A DNA stretch of 64,000 bases from Paraburkholderia sp. BCC1886. Lineage in GTDB: Bacteria; Pseudomonadota; Gammaproteobacteria; Burkholderiales; Burkholderiaceae. Every line of letters begins with the position of its first letter. Position 1 is the stretch's first letter. A model generated the notes under the pieces. That model was not told the origin of the DNA and did no database searches. It saw nothing but the letters and a program-made list of their open reading frames with translations. The stretch covers positions 1-64,000 of the forward strand of contig NZ_CAAJGK010000051.1 of the NCBI RefSeq assembly GCF_900996245.1. Direction: 5' to 3'. Positions 8,780 to 17,279 of this stretch are shown piece by piece. A program made the position numbers and the translations under genes.

Positions 8780-9697
8780 CTACAGCAACGCGACCACTTC
8801 ATCCAGCGAAGGCGCGTGCGCGCCAGCGTGCCGGCAGGCCGCCGCGCCAGCCGCCAGCGCGAACGCCAGATGCTCCGGCCACGCGCGTTGCGAAGCCGTC
8901 ATCAGGCTGAACAGCAGGCCGCCGATCGACGCATCGCCGGCACCGACGGTGTCGGTCACCTCGACACGCGGCGGCCGCGCTTCCACCACCTGGTCGCCGT
9001 CGATCAGCGTGGCCGCTTCCGGTCCGCGCGTCACCAGGATGGTGGCGCCCGGGTTGAGCGAGCGCACTTTGGCGAGCGCGCCGGCTTCGTCGTCGTCCTT
9101 GAACAGCATGCGCAGATCTTCGTCCGACACCTTGATCAGATCGGCGAGCGCGGCCATTTTCCGCAGCGTCGGCTCGTAGCCGTGCTCCATCAGATTGCGG
9201 TAGTTCGGATCGAAACTGATCTTCACGCCGCGCGCGCGCAATTCGGCGGCGAGGCCGGCGAGCGTATCGCCGAGCGGCTGCCGCACGAGACTGATGCAGC
9301 CGAAGTGCGCCCACTTCACCTGCTCGATCCAGCCGGCCGGCAGACGCGCCGGATCGAAGGCCAGATCGGCGCCGTTTTCGCCCATGAAGAAGTACGCGGG
9401 CGGATGCGTGCGATGCACGATGGCCAGCAACGGCGGCCGCTCGACGCGTTGCATGAAGCGCATGTCGAGCCCGGCCGCGACGCTCGCGTCCCACAACTCG
9501 TCGGAGAAGTTGTCGACGCCGAGCGAGCCGGCGCACGCCGTCGGCAAGCCCAGCCGCGCGACGCACCGCGCGACGTTCCAGCCGGCGCCGCCTGGCCGCG
9601 ACAGCCACTGCGAATGGCCGGTGCTGACGAGGTCGGTGAGGATGTCGCCGGCGGAAACGAAGAAGGGAAATTCGGTCGATGGACTGGATTGGGTCAT
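8780..9697 (-). CDS. PfkB-family carbohydrate kinase (probable fructokinase)
   Basis: This 305-aa sugar kinase of the ribokinase/PfkB fold is predicted to phosphorylate a ketose with ATP, most likely fructose. The substrate-binding GGAGWNVA block is at residues 36-43. The anion-hole and catalytic-base motif DTVGAGDAS is at 249-257, with D255 as catalytic base. SFDPNYR at 161-167 is typical of fructokinases. Its ATG overlaps the stop codon of the AGE epimerase gene by four bases (ATGA), so the two are translationally coupled. The pairing with an AGE-type aldose/ketose isomerase points to a mannose or related sugar route ending in fructose-6-phosphate. No sugar transporter is next to it. Confidence 0.88.
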   Translation of the reverse strand: MTQSSPSTEFPFFVSAGDILTDLVSTGHSQWLSRPGGAGWNVARCVARLGLPTACAGSLGVDNFSDELWDASVAAGLDMRFMQRVERPPLLAIVHRTHPPAYFFMGENGADLAFDPARLPAGWIEQVKWAHFGCISLVRQPLGDTLAGLAAELRARGVKISFDPNYRNLMEHGYEPTLRKMAALADLIKVSDEDLRMLFKDDDEAGALAKVRSLNPGATILVTRGPEAATLIDGDQVVEARPPRVEVTDTVGAGDASIGGLLFSLMTASQRAWPEHLAFALAAGAAACRHAGAHAPSLDEVVALL

Positions 9698-10989
9698 TTC
9701 GAGTGCTCCGTGGCGGCGGATTCGCTGGACGCGCCCTCGGCCAAGGCATGCGCGAGAACCTCGTAGCAGGCGCCCATGGTGTGATAGTCGGTCTTGCCGG
9801 CGGGACTTTTCTCGTCGCTGTATTTACGGTTGTCGCAGGTGAGAATGCGATACCACGCGCCGTACTGGTGATCGACGAAGTTCGACCAGCTATAGCGCCA
9901 GATCTCGTCGTACCAGTCCCAGAAACGTTCGTTGCCGGTGCGCTTGCCGAGCAGCGCGGCGGTCGCGAAGGTTTCGGCCTGCACCCAGAAGTACTTGTCG
10001 TGATCGCAGACGGTACCGTCCGGGCCGAAGCCGTAATACAGGCCGCCGTGATCTTCGTCCCAGGCATGCGTCATCGCGGCGTCGAACAGTTCGATCGCGC
10101 GCGGCAGCAGCCAGGGCAACGGGCGGAAGCGCTCCAGAATGAGCAGCAACTTGGCCCATTCCGTCTGATGGCCGGGCTGAAAACCCCACGGCCGGAAGAT
10201 GTTGGAGCTGTCTTCCTCGTTGTAATGCCAGTCCACCGACCAGTCGGCGTGAAAGTGCTCCCACACCAGACCTTGCGAGAGCTTCGCCTGGCGCAGCGTG
10301 ATGTTCGACGCGACCCGTTCCGCGCGATCCAGGTAGACCAGATGACCGGTCGCTTCGTGCGCGGCCAGCAGCGCCTCGGTGGTGTGCATGTTGGCGTTCT
10401 GCCCGCGGTACGAGCTGACGCGCCATTCGGGGCTGGCTTCGTCGGCGTACAGGCCCGCGGCGGCATCCCAGAAACGGTGTTCCATCAGTTCGAAGGTCGC
10501 GGCGATCATCGGCCGGGCTTCTTCGATGCCAGCCATCGCCGCATGCGAATACGCGAGCAGCACGAACGCGAGGCCGTAGCAATGACGGGTGGCGTCGAGC
10601 GTGCGGCGCTTGCGGCCGTCTTGCCATTCGATTTCCCAGTCGTAGCCTTCGTGCTGCGCGTCCCAATGGGCGTCGCGCAAAAAGCGCAAACCATGGCGCG
10701 CGTACTCCAGATGCTGCGGGTCGCCGAACTGGCGATACGCCATCGCATAGTTGAAGACATAGCGGCAACTGCTCACCAGATGACGCGTGGTCGCGTCGTA
10801 GACAGAGCCGTCGTCGCGGAAGAAATGGAAGAAGCCGCCGCTCGGGTCGAGCACGTTCGGCGCGTAGAAGCGCAATGTGTCCTCGACGTGGGAGAGCAGG
10901 AAGTCGCGGCTGCGGAAGTCGGCGACGGGCGGCACCGGGCTGCCGGCGGCGGCGCCTCGGGCGGAGAGAAGCGAGTCGGATTGGGTCAT
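9694..10989 (-). CDS. AGE family sugar epimerase/isomerase
   Basis: This 431-aa protein of the N-acylglucosamine 2-epimerase superfamily has an (alpha/alpha)6 barrel. The length and blocks such as RHLVSSCRYVFNYAMAYR, HCYGLAFVLLAY, WGFQPGHQTEWAKLL and KYFWVQAETFATAALL match the mannose/YihS-like isomerase branch rather than a dedicated GlcNAc 2-epimerase. The HQTEWAKLL and WVQAE blocks contain the barrel His/Glu residues used for proton transfer in this family. It sits between a LacI regulator (ATGA overlap at 10986-10989) and a PfkB kinase (ATGA overlap at 9694-9697). The likely reaction is mannose to fructose, or an analogous aldose-ketose step; this rests on context. Confidence 0.85.
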   Translation of the reverse strand: MTQSDSLLSARGAAAGSPVPPVADFRSRDFLLSHVEDTLRFYAPNVLDPSGGFFHFFRDDGSVYDATTRHLVSSCRYVFNYAMAYRQFGDPQHLEYARHGLRFLRDAHWDAQHEGYDWEIEWQDGRKRRTLDATRHCYGLAFVLLAYSHAAMAGIEEARPMIAATFELMEHRFWDAAAGLYADEASPEWRVSSYRGQNANMHTTEALLAAHEATGHLVYLDRAERVASNITLRQAKLSQGLVWEHFHADWSVDWHYNEEDSSNIFRPWGFQPGHQTEWAKLLLILERFRPLPWLLPRAIELFDAAMTHAWDEDHGGLYYGFGPDGTVCDHDKYFWVQAETFATAALLGKRTGNERFWDWYDEIWRYSWSNFVDHQYGAWYRILTCDNRKYSDEKSPAGKTDYHTMGACYEVLAHALAEGASSESAATEHSK

Positions 10990-11972
10990 GGCGTTTTCAC
11001 CAAAGTACTGGCACGAGCGATGAGACGAACGGGGAGGCGGACTTCCAGTTCGGCGGGTGCGTCTTCGAGCAGGAGTTCCACGCCGCGCCGGCCGAGCGCT
11101 TCCTTGTCGACCGAAATGGTCGACAGGGGCGGCGTGGCGTGGGCGGCGGCGGGAATGTCGTCGAAGCCGATGATGGCGATGTCTTCCGGCACGCGCAGAC
11201 CGCGTGAGCGGCAGGCGCGCAGCGCCGCGAGCGCGGCGGCGTCGTTATAGGCGAACACCGCATCCGGTTGCGGACCGGGCGCGTCGAGCAACTGATGCAT
11301 CGCGCGCGCGGCGCCGCTGTCGGGATCGAGGCCGGCGTCGATGGTCACTTCCAGCGACGGATCGAACAGCAGCCCCGCTTCGAAGAAAGCGCGCCGGTAG
11401 CCGAGCGCGCGCTGCGCAATGCTGAAGTGCGCGAGCGAGCCACCGATGAACGCGATCCGCTTGCGCTGCTGCGCGAACAGATGCCGCATGGCTAGCGCGG
11501 CGCCCGCGGCGTTGTCCAGATTCACCGAGCGCAGGCCGGGCGCCCACAGGTCGATCAGCACGAGCGGACGTTGCATGGCCGCGAGCATGGTCAGCGTTTC
11601 CGGCTCGACGAAGCCGGCGACCGCGACGGCGTCGGGTGCATGCAGGCGCATCTGCGTAACGACGTCTTCGGTGGCGCCGGCGGTGAGCACCGACGGCACG
11701 ATGCCGCGTTCGCGGCACACGTCTTCCACGCCATGCAGCACGTGCGAAAAAAACGGGCTGACCGCGAAATTGTTGTGCTGGCGATGCAGCAGGAACGTGA
11801 GCCGGCGGATTCGCGGACGCAGTTGAGCGGCGTCGTAGCCAAGCTGGCGCGCGGCTTCGACGACTCGCAGGCGGGTGGCCTCGGACAGGCCGGGCTGGTT
11901 CTTCAGTGCGCGGGAGACGGTGCCGATCGACACGCTGGCGGCGCGGGCAACGTCGCGGATGGTGGTGGCCAT
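10986..11972 (-). CDS. LacI family transcriptional regulator
   Basis: This 328-aa repressor has an N-terminal LacI helix-turn-helix (TIRDVARAASVSIGTVSRALKN, then the hinge region ending near residue 60), followed by a periplasmic-binding-protein-like sensor domain with the usual FIGG and AIIGFDDIP motifs. It is the first gene of a three-gene overlapping operon with the AGE epimerase and the kinase, so it probably represses its own operon and is relieved by a sugar or sugar phosphate. A palindrome at 12114-12136 and a related half-site at 12025-12037 are good operator candidates. The effector is unknown. Confidence 0.93.
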   Translation of the reverse strand: MATTIRDVARAASVSIGTVSRALKNQPGLSEATRLRVVEAARQLGYDAAQLRPRIRRLTFLLHRQHNNFAVSPFFSHVLHGVEDVCRERGIVPSVLTAGATEDVVTQMRLHAPDAVAVAGFVEPETLTMLAAMQRPLVLIDLWAPGLRSVNLDNAAGAALAMRHLFAQQRKRIAFIGGSLAHFSIAQRALGYRRAFFEAGLLFDPSLEVTIDAGLDPDSGAARAMHQLLDAPGPQPDAVFAYNDAAALAALRACRSRGLRVPEDIAIIGFDDIPAAAHATPPLSTISVDKEALGRRGVELLLEDAPAELEVRLPVRLIARASTLVKTP

Positions 11973-12024
11973 CGGGTAGGCGCGGCAGCGCAGGCGGCCG
12001 CGAGGGTTTCAAGTCCGGGCGATT

Positions 12025-12037
12025 GTATAGTAAAACC
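12025..12037. promoter_or_regulatory. Secondary half-site resembling the LacI operator
   Basis: GTATAGTAAAACC closely matches GTTTAGTAAAATC inside the candidate operator 90 bp upstream. It overlaps the region where the lacI promoter should be, 53 bp before the start codon. A two-site looping arrangement is possible but not proven. Confidence 0.4.
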
Positions 12038-12113
12038 CGCTTGAAAAAGCCAACCTGCGACAGGCTGGACACCAGTAAATACCCGTACATAAGGCTTTTT
12101 CAGCCAGATATTC

Positions 12114-12136
12114 TGTTTAGTAAAATCGACTAAACA
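12114..12136. promoter_or_regulatory. Candidate LacI-family operator palindrome
   Basis: Perfect 8-bp arms TGTTTAGT and ACTAAACA are separated by 7 bp. The site is about 140 bp upstream of lacI and downstream of the symporter terminator, so the lacI operon is the only obvious target. Assignment to this repressor is inferred from position. Confidence 0.55.
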
Positions 12137-12217
12137 TGCCGTAGTTAAGAAATGTTTGGAATTGTCCTATGCCTTCTGGCCGAGGCGACAGCGGCGGCGT
12201 TTGGGCGTGAAATAACG

Positions 12218-12240
12218 AAAAGCCGCACGAGGCGGCTTTC
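12218..12240 (-). terminator. Intrinsic terminator after symporter gene
   Basis: An 8-bp perfect stem AAAGCCGC/GCGGCTTT with a 5-nt loop is followed on the minus strand by a T-rich tail. It lies 57 bp after the stop codon of the symporter gene. Confidence 0.85.
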
Positions 12241-12296
12241 TCAGATAACGCTCAGGGAGGGCGCTTATGAATGTTCTGTTTGCACTGCGCGCGTAT

Positions 12297-13319
12297 TCAC
12301 CGCCGCACGACGCCCGCGTCCGGGTCGGGCGCGGCGGTCCCGGTTTCGCCGGTGGTGTCGCGGGCGCCCCAGCGCTGCGCGAGCGCGGCGCACACCATCA
12401 ACTGGATCTGGTGGAACAGCATCAGCGGCAAGACCACCGCCCCTACGGCATGCGCCGCGAAGATGACCTTGGCCATCGGCACGCCGGACGCGAGGCTCTT
12501 CTTGGAGCCGCAGAAAATAATCGTGATCTGGTCCGCGCGATTGAAGCCGAGCCGCTTGCTGACGAATATCGTCACGGCCAGCGCGAGCGCCAGCAGCACG
12601 CCACTGATCACCACGAGGCCGCCGAGCGCGGACAGCGGAATCTGATGCCACAGGCCTTCGTTCACGGCTTCGCTGAACGCGCCGTAGACCACCAGCAGGA
12701 TGGAACCCTGGTCGACGAACTTCAGCACGCCGCGGTTGCGCTCGATCCACTTGCCGATCAGCGGGCGCAGCAGCTGGCCGGCCACGAAGGGCACCAGCAG
12801 TTGCAGCACGATGTCGCCGACCGTATGCCAGGCCGACGAGCCGCCGGCCGCCTGGTTGGTGACCATGAGACTGACAAGAGCGGGGGTGAGGAAGATGCCG
12901 AGCAGGCTCGAGGCCGACGCGCTGCAGACGGCGGCCGGCACGTTGCCTTTGGCAATGGAGGTGAACGCGATAGACGACTGAACCGTCGACGGCAACGTGC
13001 AGAGGAAGAGGACCCCCGCATAGAGCGCCGGCGTAACAAGTGGCGAAAGGATCGGCTTAAGCGCGAGGCCGAGCAGCGGAAACAGTACGAAGGTGCTCAG
13101 CATCACCAGCAGATGCAGGCGCCAATGCGTCGCCCCCGCCACAATCGCTTCGCGTGAGAGCTTGGCGCCGTGCAGGAAAAACAGCAGCCCGACCGCCACG
13201 TTCGTCAACCAGTTGAAGCCGACGGCAGCCTGCCCGTGCACGGGCAGAAGGCTGGCAAGAATCACCGTGCCCACGAGGGTCAAGGTGAAGTTGTCGGGGA
13301 GAAGTTTGGGGCGAGCCAT
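12297..13319 (-). CDS. Bile acid:sodium symporter family protein (SBF-like)
   Basis: This 340-aa inner-membrane protein has about nine or ten hydrophobic segments. It matches the SBF-like branch of the bile acid/sodium symporter superfamily: an early FNWLTNVAVGLLFFLHGAKLS block, CTLPSTVQSSIAFTSIAKGN near residue 110-130, and the crossover motif around GSKKSLASGVPMAKVIF. The length fits the family (320-340 aa). Bacterial members transport diverse organic anions and the true substrate is unknown. It is monocistronic, with its own terminator, and unrelated in orientation logic to the lacI operon that follows it. Confidence 0.87.
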   Translation of the reverse strand: MARPKLLPDNFTLTLVGTVILASLLPVHGQAAVGFNWLTNVAVGLLFFLHGAKLSREAIVAGATHWRLHLLVMLSTFVLFPLLGLALKPILSPLVTPALYAGVLFLCTLPSTVQSSIAFTSIAKGNVPAAVCSASASSLLGIFLTPALVSLMVTNQAAGGSSAWHTVGDIVLQLLVPFVAGQLLRPLIGKWIERNRGVLKFVDQGSILLVVYGAFSEAVNEGLWHQIPLSALGGLVVISGVLLALALAVTIFVSKRLGFNRADQITIIFCGSKKSLASGVPMAKVIFAAHAVGAVVLPLMLFHQIQLMVCAALAQRWGARDTTGETGTAAPDPDAGVVRR

Positions 13320-13783
13320 TTAAGAATCTCGAATCGATAGGGCGGAGCATGCCGCCACGGAAAAGCGGCCATTGTTGTTGATTCTCAATTGAAAATGCAA
13401 ATTCATTTACTGAATCGATTGATGATGCCCCCACATTACTGGCGGTTCGGGTCTGCTAATCCAGCGGTCGACGTTGGCGGTCCATTCTTCATACGCAGCG
13501 CACAGCATCGTTCTCGCCGAGCCCCGCGTACAAACGGTTTCCGCAGAATCGCGCAAGAGGTATGTCGCGTAAAAACGTCGTGGTAACAAGGTGTTACATC
13601 AAGGGGCTGGGCCTAACACTTTTTGGCTCGACACCCTTTGCCGACACCCATAAATTACGTGACCAAGCCGTCGGGATATCCGCTTTGCGAGTCCTTCGCA
13701 GCGCTCGTATCGGTCCCGGAATAGGTTCACCGCAGCTCGAACGGTGAATTTCAGGCAGCTCTTCGGGCATGTGAGTTGACAGG
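13320..13783. other. Divergent intergenic region, symporter / secreted protein
   Basis: This 464-bp gap has an AT-rich segment at 13370-13430 that probably holds the symporter promoter. At 13583-13597 an inverted repeat GTAAC-5-GTTAC is present. No RNA gene or convincing coding sequence was found. Confidence 0.4.
13583..13597. promoter_or_regulatory. Short perfect inverted repeat
   Basis: GTAAC and GTTAC flank AAGGT. It has the size of a regulator dyad and lies about 190 bp upstream of the secreted-protein gene. No regulator can be named. Confidence 0.3.
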
Positions 13784-14401
13784 GTGGACGGGTTGTCGAG
13801 AACCAAGCGGTGGGCGTTTGGCGCGGTCATCGCCGTGCTGTGCTCGTTCGCCTACGCCAGGGCGCCTGGCATGCCGCACAGCGGCGGTCCGGCAGGTGGC
13901 CACGGCCATGCGGCCGCATCGGCATATCGCACGTATGGCACGTATGGCACGTATGGCGCGTATCGCACGCCGGGTGGGACTCTCCACCGCGAGGCGGCTC
14001 CGACAGGTTCGTATGCGCGCAACGACCGTCACGCCCAGTCGGCCAGCCAGCCGCTTTCCCGCTCTTACGGCGAATCGCGCCGGGCTCCCGTCGCCCGACC
14101 CGAGAACTACGCCGGCGATCAGTTCGCCGATGGCTTCGGCGCCTACAACACCGGCGCTCATCGAGCCGGGCCGCCCGCTTACCGAAATGCCGGCCGCGAC
14201 GGCATGCAGTTCGCCGGCGCCATTACGCCGGTCAGCACGGAATCGCGGTCGGTGCCACGGCCGCCGCCCAATGCGCCGGTACGCACCGGCTCCATCCGGG
14301 CCGACGTCGCGCGCTACAACGAAGAGCGCGGTGCCCCGCGCATGATGCAGCGTCAGGCAGGCGACTCGCGCCCCGCCGAAGACTTCCCCTACCGTAATTA
14401 G
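13784..14401 (+). CDS. Secreted low-complexity hypothetical protein
   Basis: This protein of about 205 aa is predicted to be exported. A basic N-terminus (SRTKRW) precedes a hydrophobic core (AFGAVIAVLCSF) and a likely signal-peptidase site after AYA, near residue 25. The mature part is rich in Gly, Ala, Arg, Tyr and Pro and looks disordered. A 9-bp tandem repeat at about 13931-13957 encodes TYG-TYG-TYG-AY. The start is uncertain: GTG at 13784 or TTG at 13793 both precede the signal peptide, and no ATG fits. A terminator follows at 14420. No domain is recognised. Rapidly evolving exported proteins of this kind are common in Burkholderiaceae. Confidence 0.6.
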   Translation: MDGLSRTKRWAFGAVIAVLCSFAYARAPGMPHSGGPAGGHGHAAASAYRTYGTYGTYGAYRTPGGTLHREAAPTGSYARNDRHAQSASQPLSRSYGESRRAPVARPENYAGDQFADGFGAYNTGAHRAGPPAYRNAGRDGMQFAGAITPVSTESRSVPRPPPNAPVRTGSIRADVARYNEERGAPRMMQRQAGDSRPAEDFPYRN

Positions 14402-14419
14402 CCACGAACAGCCACAACC

Positions 14420-14439
14420 AAGCCGCGTCCGCGCGGCTT
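14420..14439 (+). terminator. Intrinsic terminator after secreted-protein gene
   Basis: Stem AAGCCGCG/CGCGGCTT with a 4-nt loop is followed by TTCTC. It starts 18 bp past the stop codon. Confidence 0.8.
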
Positions 14440-15026
14440 TCTCATGTGCGCGTCCGACAAAGCCGTAGAGCCGTCTCGCTCCAGTGCTGCGTCATCGGAA
14501 ATTTCCAGTTTCTTTAGGTGAATCCGCCCGTTCTCTGCGATCTCACACCGTCGGAGAATCGTCACGCCCTCGCCTCATGGCTTGCCGCGCCGCTTCTCCC
14601 GGCAGTTGCGGCCTTCAATCTGACGTTTCGACGCCACACTTTTTTGAAATCGCTCGGCAGCGGACCGTGTCCCGTCGTCAAATCGGTTCGCTTCTTCCTG
14701 AATGCGTAATACGCATGTCATTAGAAGCGTGATTAACGGCTCGGGCGCCGTGCAGCCACCGCTTTGCGCGGTATTGCGCGGTCTGGGGCGAGCCGTTCCG
14801 ATATGCCCAAGGTCTGACGAGCGCGTCTCTTTATCAGGCCTTTAAGCGACAAAACTAATCAGACCGATATACCCGCAATAACCAGCGATATTTTTGTTCA
14901 TAAAAATGGTCCGCAAAGATGGTCCCGCCCAGTTTGGCTCGACGATCTCACGGACAACAAACAATGGCCCGGACGAATGAGCCCTTTCGCCCAGGCAACC
15001 CCCTTTTGACAAAGACAGGAGAACCC
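14440..15026. other. Long porin upstream region
   Basis: This 587-bp stretch has no credible gene. It contains a perfect short palindrome at 14702-14716. An AT-rich zone at 14845-14910 is the most likely porin promoter area. The ribosome site AGGAGA at 15016 precedes the porin ATG. Confidence 0.5.
14702..14716. promoter_or_regulatory. Perfect palindrome upstream of porin gene
   Basis: ATGCGT and ACGCAT flank AAT. This is a possible regulator binding site about 310 bp before the porin start. No regulator can be assigned. Confidence 0.35.
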
Positions 15027-16112
15027 ATGAAAACAGGCATCAGCAGTGCACTGAAGACCACCCTCAAGGCAACCGCGTGTGCCGCTTTGCTGGCCAGTGC
15101 ATCGTCTGCTTTTGCGCAATCGAGCGTGCAACTCTACGGTCAGGTCGACGAATGGGTCGGCGCGCAGAAATTCCCCGGCAGCAAAACCTCCGTGCAGGTG
15201 TCCGGCGGCGGCATGTCGACGTCGTACTGGGGGTTGAAGGGTTCCGAAGATCTGGGCAACGGCTACAAGGCGATCTTCGCGCTGGAAGGCTTCTTCCTCG
15301 CCCAGAACGGCCAGTACGGCCGCTTCACCGGCGACACGATGTTCTCGCGTAACGCGTACGTCGGCGTCGAATCGCCGTACGGCACCGTGACCGCCGGCCG
15401 TCTGACCACGCCGCTGTTCGTGTCGACCATCCTGTTCAACCCGTTCATCGACTCCTACGAATTTTCGCCGATGGTGTGGCACACCTACCTCGGCCTCGGC
15501 ACCTTCCCGACCTACTCGACCGACCAGGGCGTGACCGGCGACTCCGGCTGGAGCAACGCGGTGGAATACGCGTCGCCGAACTTCAACGGCCTGACGGCGA
15601 CCGCGATGTACGCGCTCGGCAATACGACGCAGAACGGCGCGAAGAAGTGGAGCGGCCAGGTGTTGTACTTCCACGGCCCGTTCGCGGCGACCGCCGTCTA
15701 CCAGTACGTGAACTTCAACAATTCGCCGAGCGACCTGGGCAGCCTCGCCGCATCGGGCATTCCGGGTTTGAAGAGCCAGAGCGTCGCGCAAGCGGGCGTG
15801 TCGTACGACCTGAAGTACGTGAAGTTCTTCGGCCAGTACATGTACACGTACGACCAGCAGACCATTTCGAGCTGGCACGTGAACACGGCGCAAGGCGGCG
15901 CGTCGATCCCGGTCGGTCCGGGCACGGTGATGGCGTCGTATGCGTACTCGCGTGACGGCGGCGGTTACGACCAGACGCGTCAGACCGCGGCACTCGGTTA
16001 TGACTACCCGCTCTCGAAGCGCACGGACGTGTACGCGGCCTACATGTACGACCACATCAGCAACATGTCGAGCGGCAACACCTACGGTGTGGGTCTGCGC
16101 GCGAAGTTCTAG
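15027..16112 (+). CDS. Gram-negative (Burkholderia-type) trimeric porin
   Basis: This 361-aa outer-membrane porin forms general diffusion channels. The chosen ATG has AGGAGA 5 bp upstream and begins a clear signal peptide (MKTGISSALKTTLKATACAALLASASSAFA) with cleavage before QSSVQLYGQVD, the usual mature N-terminus. Other family features are visible: the WGLKGSEDLGNGYKAIFALE block, SRNAYVGVESPYGTVTAGR near residue 100-125, alternating beta-strand composition, and the terminal strand GVGLRAKF ending in Phe, which the BAM assembly machinery recognises. It is monocistronic, with a long leader and a strong terminator. Members of this family act in nutrient uptake and osmotic response; its regulator is not evident. 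Confidence 0.95.
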   Translation: MKTGISSALKTTLKATACAALLASASSAFAQSSVQLYGQVDEWVGAQKFPGSKTSVQVSGGGMSTSYWGLKGSEDLGNGYKAIFALEGFFLAQNGQYGRFTGDTMFSRNAYVGVESPYGTVTAGRLTTPLFVSTILFNPFIDSYEFSPMVWHTYLGLGTFPTYSTDQGVTGDSGWSNAVEYASPNFNGLTATAMYALGNTTQNGAKKWSGQVLYFHGPFAATAVYQYVNFNNSPSDLGSLAASGIPGLKSQSVAQAGVSYDLKYVKFFGQYMYTYDQQTISSWHVNTAQGGASIPVGPGTVMASYAYSRDGGGYDQTRQTAALGYDYPLSKRTDVYAAYMYDHISNMSSGNTYGVGLRAKF

Positions 16113-16174
16113 GCGCGTCGGCGTCGGCGTCGGCGTAGATCTCGCCTGACCGCCCGACACTCGCTCGTTCACAC

Positions 16175-16204
16175 GAAGCCCGCCTTCCCCGGAAGGCGGG
16201 CTTC
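16175..16204 (+). terminator. Intrinsic terminator after porin gene
   Basis: A perfect 14-bp stem GAAGCCCGCCTTCC with its complement and a 2-nt spacer sits 62 bp after the porin stop. The downstream T content is modest, but stem stability is high. Confidence 0.85.
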
Positions 16205-16298
16205 GTCGTTTCAGGTCTCGATGCCGGCGAGTTTGCCGCCCCATTTTTGATAAACCCGGCAAAATGACGTCGATTGATTCCTGAGGCGAGCGATTGAG

Positions 16299-17237
16299 AT
16301 GGATACCCTTGTCAGCATGAAGGTGTTCCGCCAGGTGGTGGAAGTCGGCAGCTTCGTCGGCGCGGCCGAGCGCATGGAGATGTCGGCGGCCATGGCGAGC
16401 AAGCACGTGATGCACCTCGAGCAGCAACTTGGCGCGCGCCTGCTGAACCGCACCACGCGGCGGGTCGCGCCCACCGAAGCGGGCCGCGAGTACTACGAGC
16501 GTCTCGCGCAAGTGCTCACCGAGCTGGAAGAGGCCGAGCAGGTGGTCGGCGCGGCGAGCGTGGTGCCGCAAGGTCGTCTGCGGGTATCGTCGCTAACGGC
16601 ATTCGGCTTGAGTTACGTGATGGCCGCGGTAGCCGATTACGCGGCGCAGTATCCGCAAGTCACCGTGGATATGACCTTGTCGGACCGCGTGGTCGAACTG
16701 ATCGACGAAGGTTTCGACGTCGCCATTCGCGCGTCGCCCGGCGGCATGAAGTCGTCTTCGCTGATTGCGCGGCAATTGGCCACCGCGCATCTCGTGCTCT
16801 GCGCGTCCCCCGCCTATCTGCGCCGGCACGGCACGCCGAAATCGGTCGCGGATCTGGCGCGGCACAACTATCTGCAATATGCGGGCGTCTCGCCGCTCGA
16901 AATCGCCACCACGGCGGGCGAGGCGACGCCGCGCGTGCGTCTGTCAGGCAACCTGATCGTCAATCACCTGGAAGCGCAGCGCGTCATCGTGCTGCAAGGA
17001 GCGGGCATCGCGATGCTCGGCACCGAGGTGATCGGCGACGACCTGGCGGAGGGCCGGCTCGTGCCGCTGCTCGTCGACGAGATTCCGCCGCGCGAGTTGC
17101 CCATTCACGTGGTCTACGCGAGCCGCCGGCACTTGTCCGCGAAGGTCCGCTCGTTCGTCGACTTTCTCGCCGAGCGATTCGCGAACGAATCGCTGTGGCC
17201 CTCGCTCGAGCAGATCATCGCGCTGGCCGCGCGCTGA
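16299..17237 (+). CDS. LysR family transcriptional regulator
   Basis: This 312-aa regulator has an N-terminal winged helix-turn-helix at about residues 1-62 (MKVFRQVVEVGSFVGAAERMEMS, then LEQQLGARLLNRTTRRVAPTEAG). A substrate-binding-like effector domain follows, of the CrgA/PecT-like subgroup common in Burkholderia (EGFDVAIRASPGG, LCASPAYLRRHGTP). The start ATG follows GAGCGATTGAG. It is convergent with the nitronate monooxygenase gene and downstream of the porin terminator, so its target cannot be deduced from neighbours. Confidence 0.92.
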   Translation: MDTLVSMKVFRQVVEVGSFVGAAERMEMSAAMASKHVMHLEQQLGARLLNRTTRRVAPTEAGREYYERLAQVLTELEEAEQVVGAASVVPQGRLRVSSLTAFGLSYVMAAVADYAAQYPQVTVDMTLSDRVVELIDEGFDVAIRASPGGMKSSSLIARQLATAHLVLCASPAYLRRHGTPKSVADLARHNYLQYAGVSPLEIATTAGEATPRVRLSGNLIVNHLEAQRVIVLQGAGIAMLGTEVIGDDLAEGRLVPLLVDEIPPRELPIHVVYASRRHLSAKVRSFVDFLAERFANESLWPSLEQIIALAAR

Positions 17238-17279
17238 ATACAACGCGCGCCTTGAACAGGCGCGTGCGCCGCGCGGACC

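Larger units (their letters stand above)
11973..12296. other. Upstream region of lacI-epimerase-kinase operon
   Basis: This 324-bp gap is AT-richer than its surroundings. It contains the candidate LacI operator (12114-12136), a second partial site (12025-12037), and the terminator of the upstream symporter gene (12218-12240). No small gene is evident. Confidence 0.6.

Noticed and set aside
12137..12296. Small gene or sRNA upstream of the lacI operon
   Set aside because: Only the symporter terminator is visible and no promoter-hairpin pair makes an sRNA plausible.
13370..13410. Fur-box-like sequence upstream of the symporter gene
   Set aside because: Only a loose match to the consensus, and the neighbouring gene has no iron link.
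14898..16571. A 557-codon minus-strand frame opposite the porin
   Set aside because: Composition is Arg/His/Val-rich shadow sequence; the porin on the plus strand has signal peptide and terminal Phe.
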